A stretch of DNA of 64,000 nucleotides from Narthecium ossifragum. Lineage: Eukaryota; Streptophyta; Magnoliopsida; Dioscoreales; Nartheciaceae. How positions within the stretch are numbered: the first letter of the stretch is position 1; the number at the start of each line of letters is the position of its first letter. The DNA lies in the NCBI GenBank assembly GCA_963920575.1, contig OY986965.1, positions 20,502,929 to 20,566,928 of the forward strand, read 5' to 3'. The notes below the pieces were generated by a model, which was not told the origin of the DNA, searched no databases, and saw only the letters and a program-made list of their open reading frames with translations. The position numbers were made by a program, and so were the translations under genes. Shown piece by piece: positions 35,701-47,700 of the stretch.

Positions 35701-38700
35701 TATGTTAATTGATTCATCATGCTATTAGGATGTGGAAGATCTTGGCTTCTCTGTTTTCGCCTTCAGCTTTCGCTCTGGGGACAATTAATTTTGCTGATTA
35801 TGAGCGTGCACATGTTGGAGTGCGTTGGACCAATATGTGGCAGGTACTTGCTATTTGACAATGTATTGCTTTGTTTCGTTGTTCATCCATGCTTTCTCAT
35901 GTGTAAGAACGGAAAAATGTAGGCTTCTTCTGGGGTTAATTTTTTGGCCTGCCTCCTGATGATGATGTTCGATACAGTTTTATACTGCGCTCTTGGGTTG
36001 TACTTCGATAAGGTTAGTACCACTTGTGCTGCTTTTGGATGCGCAAAACTAGTTGAGAATGCATTGGTCATTCTTTTGAGACGACGACCTTAAAGTTCAT
36101 GACTTTGATAAGATTCTTTCCATCTTGAATGTGCATCTCATGTTAGATAATCACATGGTTTGGATGTATTGCTTCTTTTTTCCGGTTTCGATGCCCTTGT
36201 CTCTTTGAATAAATTTATGCAATCTTGTTTGGAGTTGTTTTGTTGGAAAACTCAAGTGATAATGATTCTTTGGTCTACTCATATGTCGTGCTATTCTATT
36301 TCTTGTATGTGTGGTTCGTGTCTATATTTGCCATGGACAAATCGCCACGATGAACCAACCTTTTTTTCTTTCCCTGAGAGAATGGGAACCTGCTTTATAT
36401 TAACAAAAGCGAAATGCGGCTGGCTTTCTGATTTTCGTGCTGAATCATATCTTTTTTCCCTGTAGATGAAGGAAATACCATTCACTATTTAGATTAACTG
36501 TTTACATTGACATAGGTCCATTTGTTTAGACACTGCAACCATAAATTCATGTACATGTCTGTTGAATAAGAATTGGAGAAGCTGTCACGCCCCGACCCAG
36601 AAAACCCATCCAGGCCGGAACGTGAGGGTCCTAAACTCTAAAATCAAACGGCGAGAGCCTCCCCTGTAAACATCACTTTTAAACCTGGTGCATGATTAAA
36701 AATATTCACAAATAATTTAAACTATCCTGTCATCAACTCATAATACAATCTAACTTTAAAAGATAAAATAATGATTCAATTCATCTAGTACAACAATCTC
36801 TGATCAAATTTACATCAAATTGAAATACAAATACATTCTCCTTCAGATTACAATTTATACATTTAAAGCTGTACATCAATTAAATATAATAAACTGATGA
36901 TATCCTCGATCTCACGCACCACCAAGGGGGGTACCGCCTCCAACACTGCAACCACCTGAAAAAGAAGGGACTGCATCGACCTGCATCGCCGATGCAGCCC
37001 AGGTAGGAGTGAGCAACAAAGCTTGCTCAGTAGGGTTCTACGCTATTCTACGTCGCACAGAAAGGAAGGGAACACAACAGTGTCGCTTCCCGCCTGAGTC
37101 TAAGGCATGTCTCGGGCCCCATAACCCATCGATGTCCCAAGGGCTCCTGTCATGAACCTCTCTCTTGAACATGTTACCAAGATCACCCTAAGCACTAACA
37201 GGGGAACAGTACCATGCAGGATCACCCTTACCCAGCAGGGATACCACTGCCTGGGGACCACGTCGGGAACACATCGATTACATCCTTAGCACACAGTCGA
37301 GGAGAGCGATACGACCTCTAAACCTCAAGCAATATAATATTCCAGTCCGACTACCTAATAATCCTCGAATGATATCAAACATGATTACTGAAAAAATCAC
37401 GTCCTAATCCTCGACTACCCCAAACCCCGGTCCTAGGGCTAGATCCGGGCTACCCGAGAACCCCGGATCGACGATCGAAACCATCGTCTACCACCTAACC
37501 TGATGCTTCTAATGCAGTCAAATGCATGCAATGCTCACGCGCACATCAAGAGGAAAATCATACATGCAACAATATGACATCACAACATACAGGACTAGGC
37601 ATAGCCCACAGCTCGCCAAGGGGTAAACATGCATAAAGCAGATAAAGGTCTAAACTACAATAATACAATATTATAACGACGCCCACGGGCCGTTAACAAA
37701 CAACTACACATTCAAACGAAATTCCGGCATTACAACGGCGTGCACAGCCGTCAACCGCAATTTCTACAACAGGGATACAACCCCGCCACGCAATACACAA
37801 CAGGCCACAATTACAAGTTAATACAACTAAGGCACACCTTCGGCCCACAACACAACAATACAGATAATCACAACTAACAATAAGCTAAGGCACACCTTCG
37901 GCCCGCTTATCAATCTAAACATCCCAAGGGGCATTACTCCCTTGGTTCAACCACGAGCCCCACACGGGCTAAACATGTATATATAACACATATATATAAC
38001 TAACATCTATGATATGGCATGTTCTACAAATTGAAAGCTAATTAATTATCTATTCGTCAAAGAAAATACAGATTTGAACATACCGATCCTAGAGATCACT
38101 AGGAACATTAAATACGTGAATCTTGAAGCATCAAACCCGATAAAACATCAAAGATCCAATATGAAGCCAAATCCCGGATTGCTACAGTAAACTACAATTT
38201 AGCGAAGATGAAGTCTTCGCAAATCGACGTCCAAACGACGTTAAACCTCAACTCAAACTTAATCAGATATTGATTAATATATTGGGAGCATGCTAACCAA
38301 GAATTAGATCCAATGGAAGTCTAATTTCCACATATTAGACTAATCAATTTCTCAATCCCTGTTTCGCAGCAGTTTAGGAAACAATTCATCAAAAATCGTA
38401 GGAAAATCCAAAAATCATGAAATCAGCGGCAAACGAAAGATAACTCGATGATCTACAACTTTCATCTTGAAAGTTTCACGAGATCATGCACGTACGAGCC
38501 CAGATCTGAGCCCGCCGAAAAACAGAACCTCGATAAAATCCGGGAAAAACCTCCAAAAATCCGGATAAAACCCAAATCAAATCCTACCAAGCTCTAATCA
38601 GTTGCTAAACAAGTCCATAAGCATCATATTACACATATAAAACATTGATCTAGCAACCAAACCCTAGATCTAACATACCCTAATGATATAGGTAGAAACC

Positions 38701-41700
38701 CTACCTTCAAACGCTAAATCCGAGCTTCTTCCTCCTTGATCCGTCGTCCTCCCTTGCCGCCGTCGTCACCAGCTCGCCGGAGAGCCGCCGAAGACCTCCC
38801 ACAGCCGCAACCACCGCCGGAGAAGGAAGAGGAGAGGAGATGCCGCGGAAGAAAGAGGGGAAGGAAGGAGGGGGAGGAGACCTCGCCACCGCCTCCAAGC
38901 CGCCGGTGCTCTCAAACCCATCAAGGCCTCGCCGGAGAAGAAGAACAAGGGCTGCCGCGGAAGGGAAGGGAAAGGGGAGCCCTCGCCGTGGTCTCCACGT
39001 CGCCGGGGAAGGTGGCCGGAGGAGAGGAAGCCGGAGAGGAGAGGGGAAGGGGTCGGGCACGGGTGAAGCCAGGGAGAAGGAAGAGGAAAAGGAGAGAAAG
39101 AGGGAAAAGGAAGGGAGAGGGTCGGGTGGAGGAAAAGAAGAAAAAGGGGAGAGAGGAAAAATAAGAAAACTAATTAAACTAAAGCTGGGATTTAATCTCA
39201 GCCGTCCGTCTTGATCAAGCCCGATCAAGATCCAATCTACCGATCGAGGACGCCGAAAAGGATCTAATCAACCACAAACATCAATCAGAGGCAGTGTGTG
39301 TACAACGCGGGTGTGAAACCGACCGCCAAGGGGCAATTTACCAAATTGCCCTTGGGGTCCAAAAACAGCAATGTGATCAACCGATCGCACTGCGAGGCCA
39401 ACCGAGCCAAACCACAAAATCAAACCCTCGACCTACCGCGGTCGGACCGGGTTGGAGGAACGGGTCCTCACAGAAGCAGTGAAATGTTGTGTTTGCAGCT
39501 GTGTATATTTTCAATCTTAGTTCCTTTACCTTTTGCATATACTTGTGTATGCATTTGATGCCTTCTCCTTCTAACAAATTGAACATAATTCTTCGAGTCA
39601 TTTGCTTTTAATTGAGTGGGTTGTTCAAAAAAAATAATCTAGAGCCAGGAGTGAAATTTTGTGTTTGCAGCTGTGTATATTTTTCCATCTTAGTTCCTTT
39701 TTTCCTTTTGCATATACTTGTGTATGCATTTGATGCCTTCTCCTTCTAACAAATTGAACATAGTTCTCTGAGTCATTTACTTTTAATTGAGTGGGATTGT
39801 TCAAAAGAATATTCTAGAGCCTGAAAAAGGGAAAGAAAGCTGCAAGCTCCTTCTGGTGAAACCTTTTATCCGCAGTAACCCTTGAATTCTCAGTCTGTCA
39901 CTTGCACTTATGGAGTCTTGTATTGGATAGGAAATCTTTTCCAATTACCTATCGTTTTGACAGTTTATTGTAGATACCATACCTGTTTTTTTCACAATAT
40001 GCTGTATAAAGTTCTATACAGATGGTCACAAACTAAGTTGATTTCATTGGTGGCATTCACATATAGAGAAATATACATGATTGAGTCCCTCGGATGGTAG
40101 TCATTGTTTGGATATAGATTAGCGTGTTCTAAAAGCAACCTCAATGCTGTTTTGAGAATTTATGTGCTATTGATAATGTGCCTCTGTTCCATTCTCATAA
40201 CCTATAGCCTTTAGCGGGAAAATAACTATTGGTCATCATGCACCATTGATGAAGGGACATTCTTTGACACAAACTAGGAAAATCATGGGTTGCAGTGTTG
40301 CCGGCACGTTTCGCATCGGTCACTAGCATGGCCAGCATGGGCATGGTTTGTGTATTTGGAGCGGAGTGTGCCGAGGCTAGACGTCCCGTACCAATATACT
40401 ACTGGCATGATAAGTATCGGTCTGTGCCTACCGGCACAAAATCATGAAATAGACTACTGGCTAGCGAAGCATTTTTGTCTCCTATGGGATCATAGTCATG
40501 CTACCCTGTGTTGTTTTTAATTTCTAGTTTTGGGTTTGATATGATAGCTTGTCGGTGACTAGGAAAGTGAGGGTTTGTTCCGAGACACCAGTATAGCCTT
40601 CAAGCTATGAAGGATGAAAAGGTCCTCTCATGATAGAGTTTTTGGAGGATGATGCATATTAGACCGTGATTAAAGTTGTTAAACTCATACTAACGTCATC
40701 TTGCCTGAAGGGAGCCATAACAATGCACCTGCACGTACAAGCACTGAGCATTGCTCACAATTATTGTCTTTTAATTGCGTATTTCAGCCATAGAAAAAAT
40801 TGACTTTGAACCTTGAATTGCCATGAGTAATAAACAAAATAAAATAGTACTTTATAGATAATGGAAATCAAATGTCTTGATGTATGATCAGCAGTTGTCA
40901 ATCCTGTATGCCAGGAATGAAATGAATGAGTGGTGTGCTGTCAGTACTTCCCTTACCAGTATTTGTCTGGCATGGTACATAAACTCAGCATTGTTCGGGC
41001 CAAGGACTTCCATTTCACTGTCTCGTGCCAGTTGAAATGCATTGACATGTCTCATCCTATCAATTAAAAGCATAAAGTGTTGGACTGGTAAATACCAGTT
41101 CAAACTTTACCATTAAATACCTGTTTCAACCAGTCGAAGGAAAAAGCCTATTCAAAGTAATGGGGCTGACCTGGATTAAGGGCTTGTTTTTGGACCGGCT
41201 CGGTAGGAACTGGCCAAGACGGTATGATTTGGCTTGTACTGCGATCCTTGGTTTCCACCAAGTATTGGCAAGTTATCTATGCTAGTTGCACGAAGGCGAC
41301 ACATGAGGTATGCCAAAATATAAAGGTGCTGAAAAAGTATTTTAGGGCATTTAGAGAAGATCATCTCCATCTCCACCAGAGTGGTGTCGTCCTTGAAGAT
41401 GGCATTCGGAGTCCAACAAACTGAACTTCGCTAGTGTTGGGAGGGACGATGAAGAGTCGACAATGATATTGTGCCACAACGAGTAGAGAGAGGGAGGGGG
41501 AAGAGAGAGAATCTCACTAAGACCTCTACACTACAAAAAGGAATTGTTTAGGAACATACCCAAATCATGCCATAGCACGATCCTGGGCAATGTCATTTCC
41601 TATTTTACTTGAACAAGGAGTTCTGGTTGGCACGTTCTGTGCCTAAGGAAAAGACAACAATGATCAATGTGAAACTCAAGAATGAACTTGCACAGAACAT

Positions 41701-44700
41701 GAACTGGTACAGAACATGAACTGGTACATATTTATCCATTATAGACATAAACCATTAAGCTGCAATTGAGTTGGTGGAAAGTTACAATGTCGAGTTCTCA
41801 GCCAATCTAATACTCAACTGATACCACCTTTTTACAGTTGTCTTCTACTGCTGACATCTAGAGCTGAGTAAAAACTGTTATCTTGAGTGAAATTTTTTTG
41901 TGCAAGTGACTGGAGTTAAGGAAAAGACTATTGCTCTTAAGCTTATAGCTTTATTTTGATCAGGTTCTCCCTAGAGATTATGGAGTGCGTTATCCGTGGA
42001 ACTTCTTATGGACAAAGGTATTCTGGGGAAGGAAGAAAAGGTTTCATCGTCACCCTGAGAGCAAAGTAAATGGTGGCATGTCAGATTGCGATGCAAAGCA
42101 GGTCGATAAGGTTATCTTTGAGCCTGTCATTGAAGCAATTAGCTTGGACATGAAACAACAAGAGCTTGATGGCCGGTATGTACTATATACTTTCCAAAAC
42201 ATGTTTGTCTTCGTATGAATAACTGGCTTCGTTGTTGTTTTACATGGTTTTGTTGTTTAGATGTATGCAGATTCGGAACCTGCGCAAAGTTTATGATACA
42301 AAGAATGGAGGTTTCTGTGCAGTCAACTCACTTCAACTAACTTTCTATGAAAACCAGATTCTCGCACTTTTGGGTATGCTTCGTCATAATTCTGTTTTTA
42401 CTTTTATTTCAGGAGTGATTTGTTGCCCTTGGTAGACTTATATTTCAGTTGAACATGTGGTGGTGGATGGGTAGTTACTAGCTAGTCATTTGTATGTGAT
42501 ATAACTAACATTTAACGCTGACCTTTAATAGGTTTCCTGTAGATAACCTATAACTGCTGATCCTATTAACAATTACGACAATAAATCCACTCATTAGCAT
42601 GTGTTAGGAACAGAACTGAGATCCTTTTCTCAAGAAGAAGGATGTCTTCCAAATTGGATATCCTAGTATTATGATTTATAGGTATAATTGGATGTCTGTC
42701 TGTAAGCAATTATGCAACTATGCATTGTCTTCTTGCTTCATTTTGTGCTACCACTTGTGGCTGAGTTTTGTGTCCTTGGATGACTTTTCTTGCATGATTA
42801 TAAACCATGGCAGTGATAGGTCATGGCCGTTAGGCGATCTTTCTTTTATTCAAGCTAATAGTCCCTTGACAAGCTCATCTCTTGCTTTAGTTGCTAGATC
42901 ATAGGAAGTCGAGCAATTCATGTAGGCTTGGCAAGTTTCTTTGGGAGCCTGTGATATAGAGTTTTACAAGCTTTTATCTGGTCAACCTTTCTCACATAAC
43001 CTTCTCCCGCTTGTGCAGGATATGTAAAATTTCCCGATGTTGTCCTTTGTACATATTCTACAATAGAAGAAGAAAAAATGGCGGCGGATGACCTCCAAGA
43101 ATCACTACATGGAGGGTCGTCAGCCAATCCTAGGAATCACCACCTAGGGGAACCTCAGGCATCATCATTTACCTCTTTTCATTAAACAAAAACCAAGCAC
43201 GAGCATACAATCTCTTGTTAATAGCCTATACAAGAGGCTAATTCAAATAGAAAACATTTTAGAAAGCAAATTCTAATTGATTACAAATTTGAAATTCAAA
43301 TTGGAAACCGAAACTTTTCGTAACCTGCATTATGCTCTCTTGGTTGTGGAGAGGCCGTCCTCGAGCTAAAGCCATTGATGTGATAGAGAGGCCTCTTCCT
43401 TGAGTTTTGGTACAATACTTGACGTCGAACAAGCTTAGGAATCACCACCTAGAGGATCGTCAAATCTTAGGAATCAACATGTAGGATACTTTGGCATTGA
43501 TACAAAGTTGATGCCGGATAGCTTCCAAGAATCACCACCTGGAGGGTTGTTGGCCAACTCTATGAGTCATCATGTAGGGGAACCTCAGACATCACCACCC
43601 AAACAACTCCTCCATTAAACAAAAGCTAAGCCCTAATGGGCATACAATCTCTTATTTATGGCCTATACAAGAGGCTAAGTCAAAAAGCATACATATTTTA
43701 AAAAGCAAATCCTAATTGGTTACAAATTCGAATTCGAAATCTAAATTGGAACTGAAATTCAAATTCAAAACCCCCATTAAAAGCAGTTAGGATTAAAGTC
43801 TTACTTTATCTCATGTGCACCAATCTTTTTGCACAATCTTTCTTTTAGTTTAAAAATAAGTGGTCCAGCATATAAATTATGTGTCTTGCTTTTTTGGTTT
43901 AAAAGTGTTCTCTGATTTTGTCAAATATTGGTGTTCTTTTGTAGGACACAATGGTGCTGGTAAAAGCACAACCATTTCAATGTTGGTTGGTCTTATTCCT
44001 CCTACATCTGGAGATGCACTTGTTTATGGCAAAAGTATTCGAAGTGACATGGTAATAGCAGTCTTTGATGTTTGACAACCATTTATAATGTTGACAGTTT
44101 CACAATCTATGGTATTTCAGGTGCAAAGTTATTTCATTTGTGTATTTTTTGTCCATTTTTTCTCAAGTGTCAACTCTCAAGCATGCTGTTAATCAGAAAC
44201 ACCTATATCGTATGAGATGGAGGTTCTGTTGCTCAAATGACGCACATCCGTTAAATGATGAAATTTACGTCTTTGTGTTCCATGTTTAACGATTGGCTAT
44301 GTTCAATAAATGATAGTTTTCTGTGGAAATTTTAATGCTCAAGTGTCCCACATAGCTGAATGCGATAGAAGATTTTTAAGTAGGGTTCGAGAAGGCCATG
44401 TGAAGCATTTAGTGTATATATGCATCTGAAGATTGTGAACAATGTTTCGTGAAACTTGCTCCTTTTTGCACTTACATTTTGCATGTTTTACAATCACTTC
44501 TATTCTTTCACGTGGTTATCTACTATATAATGGCATCCGACTGTCTATGACGTCAATGATCTGGATGATGAGTATTACTCTTTCTGCTTTGTAGGATGAA
44601 ATACGAAAGACATTAGGTGTATGTCCCCAGTATGATATACTTTTCCCAGAACTAACGGTAAGCATGTTCATGATGTTATACAATTACATTTCGCTGAAAT

Positions 44701-47700
44701 TTTCATTTCTTGGGAAACTTTTTGGAGAATATCTCAGTTAAAGTTGAAGCTAGAATTTTGTTGTCCTAATTATCTTCCTTCATCGTGATTTTTACATTGA
44801 ATGTGAAGAAACTTGAGAAAAGGCCTCAAGCACTTCCAGTTTATATCTTTTGCAGTTATACATGCCTTATTCTATGTGACGTGACAGGAATAGAAGAACA
44901 TCTGATGTTGTTCTTTATTTTTGTATTAATGCAAACTTTTCATCAGCATGTCCTCCATCATCGATAAAGCAATTTGGGAAACTATTAGAGGAGAAGAAAG
45001 ATTTGATTTATCAATACTAGAAGAGAAACACTTGTTGTCTGAAGTTCATTTTAGCTCATTCTAGCTCTGCATTATATCTGGAACTGTGCGGGGGTCCTCT
45101 TCCCTCTTTGGCAGAAAAAACTGTTATGGAGTTTGGATCCCTATGATGTGGGAAACTCCCCTTTTATGCAGTGAGTTAGGATTAGCAAATACCTTGAAGC
45201 AAGGATTCCTTTGCTGACCGGCAACCTTGGTGCCGGCTGGTAAATCTTGAGCCGGTGGCTTAGCGGCTCCGGCTCTGGCTCTGGCTCAATGGATTTCGTA
45301 GGTGAGCCAATCGGCACCGGCTGGTGCCGGTCGATACATGGTGTTGCCGGCCGGCAACGGGTCAGTGCTGATCGGAAAGAAGAGGGCAAGAGAGGAAGAG
45401 AAGAGAGGAGGAACCAAAGAAAATAAAAAGGGAAAAAGGAAGAAGAGAGTGAGGAGAAAGGAGAAATGAGAGGAAGAGGAGGGGAAGGCCGGCGGCGTAC
45501 TCGCAAGTCGGAATAGATCGTTGGAGGTGGCGTACTCACGAGTCGGGATCGATCGTCGGAGGCGGTGGCGGTGAAAGAAGGGGGCATCGGGACTTATTAG
45601 GGTTTAGAATCCTATATATTAAACATAACGGGTTTCGGGTCGAAACCCGTTATGTTTAGGGTCCTATATATTACACCCTATATCGGGTCTCTCTCTCTCC
45701 CCTCTCTCGCGATTGCCCCTGCTCTCCTCTCTCTCGCGATTGCCCCCGCCCTCCTCTCTCGCGATCGCCCCCGGAAGCCACCGATGCGGGTGTTCCTCTC
45801 ACCTCCTCCGGAATCCGCCCTCGTCTCCGCCGGAACAGCCGCCTAAGCCCGTCACCGACTTCTTTTTTATTTTCCTCTCTCACTTCTTCTCTCCATTGTG
45901 CCGCCGGCATGGCTCGTGCCTCCGGCACGGCAATCCTTGCCTTGAAGCCCGCCTATTTATCCTTTTTTTATTTATTTCTTTGTAACTCCCATTGTTGCCT
46001 TCCTTTGTCCGACATTAAAGTGTGAATTGCTTCGAAATGAATCTTCCTTGGTTTAATAGAAATTATGACTTCTTTAGTTTAGTAAATAAAGGCTTAGTTT
46101 TAATGATATTTCTGGAGCACCTTGCATATTTGGTAGCCATTGCAGTATGGTGAAGAATCCCATAAGTTCATGTTAGCATGTATTTCTAGCAAATGATAGG
46201 CCACTTTCATAAGTTTTAGTGCCTGAAAATCTCTTGCATCGCCTGGGAGAAGAAGAAATAAGATCTTACAAGCAAAACGTTACATATAAGCTCCAAGAAT
46301 GTACCAAAGAATATAGTTAGATTTCTCCATCTATCCACAACCCAATAAGCTCATTGTTTGTAGGTTCAAAATGAAATTTCAAGTTTTGATTTAAAAGGAT
46401 GTGTTAATAGTTGATACTCAAATTAATGACGGTGTAGTGTAGCTCTACCTTTTTATTTGAAAACTGATGCACCTTTTGCATTATGTTCCATGCTTGACAC
46501 CTGATTTTAGCTCGGTCCGTGTCTTCACGAATATCTAAGTAGCTCTAAATTTGGGGGGTATCAATCACCGAATGAAATCATCATGGAGTATTGTGCAGTC
46601 ATAAGTTTATTGTACTTAAAACGCATAGTTCTGACTTTTATTCTTTAGAAGCCAAAATAGCCTGGAAGGTTCAACTTAGAGCCAAATCCTTTAGAGAAAT
46701 CTTTTCAGGACATATCTAAAGGTTGGTGAAACAGAGCTAGTGACCATTTGGTCAGAACTAAGTTGAAGCTAAAGCCTATTAAGAACGCGGTTCAAGATTG
46801 ACCGAAAGGTTGGTGAAACAGATTTAGTGACATTTGGTCAAAACTTGAAGTAAAGTTACTTGCGGGTTGTAGTGTGGTTAAAATTAGGTAATGACACCCT
46901 TTTTGGCTAATGTTGATGCCATGTGATGGCATCATGAATCTTAGAATAGGTCTTGAAAATCTGTTCTGTTCATGGTATATTCTTCCTTATTTGCATTTAT
47001 GACCTGAGGAGGCTATGCACCCATTAAATTTTTCTATGTCCTACTTTTGGAGTAATCTATTGCTTCTTGAAGATGTTCTTTTAATTTGAGGCTAGTATTC
47101 AATGTACTTGGAAGCAACTGTTTAGGGGTCAATGGCCGTGCTAGGCTAGCTTTTTCTCTAGTTAGACCTGAATTTAGGTTCGACTTGCCAAAAGATTGGT
47201 GTATAGTTGAGTTAAACCGTAGGTTTGCTTTCGGCTTGTGGGTTTAGCTTATGGTGGGTGCTGGAACGGGGCCCAACAGTTCCATCTCCAGGCTTGGTTT
47301 GGTGAACCTCACTTGAAAGTTGGAGCTCGTCCAACTTGCTAACTCCCTTTGGGGTAAGTGACAGTTAATGAAGGAACTGCCTATGTATCGGAGTGGTTAG
47401 GTATGATTTTGTGGGAGTTTGTTGATGAGAAGATGCTTCTTAGTTTGTGTAATATAATTGATGTCAAGAGCCATTTGATGGGAGCTAGTGTCAACTTGTA
47501 AGAATTTGCGAAGGCATGGATGTTGCTCTTGTTTATGTGCTTGTGGCTGATATTTTTGTTCTCCATAGCTGTGGCTAGATGGACATCGCAATATTGCCTC
47601 TACTGATGGCATATGAAGTGCGAACCAAAAATTGTAACAAATCACCTATGCAAGATGAGTCGATCAAGTTTGATGAAACCAAGAACTCTGAGCAAACAAT

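Noticed and set aside
38707..39228. ORFs of 120-173 codons on both strands
   Set aside because: They lie in the GAGA/CT-rich part of a solo LTR, are open in several frames on both strands, and are low complexity (Pro/Ser or Arg/Glu/Gly).
45141..45985. ORFs of 85-148 codons
   Set aside because: Inside a non-autonomous hAT-like element; repetitive Ser/Pro/Leu or Arg/Glu composition and overlapping on both strands.
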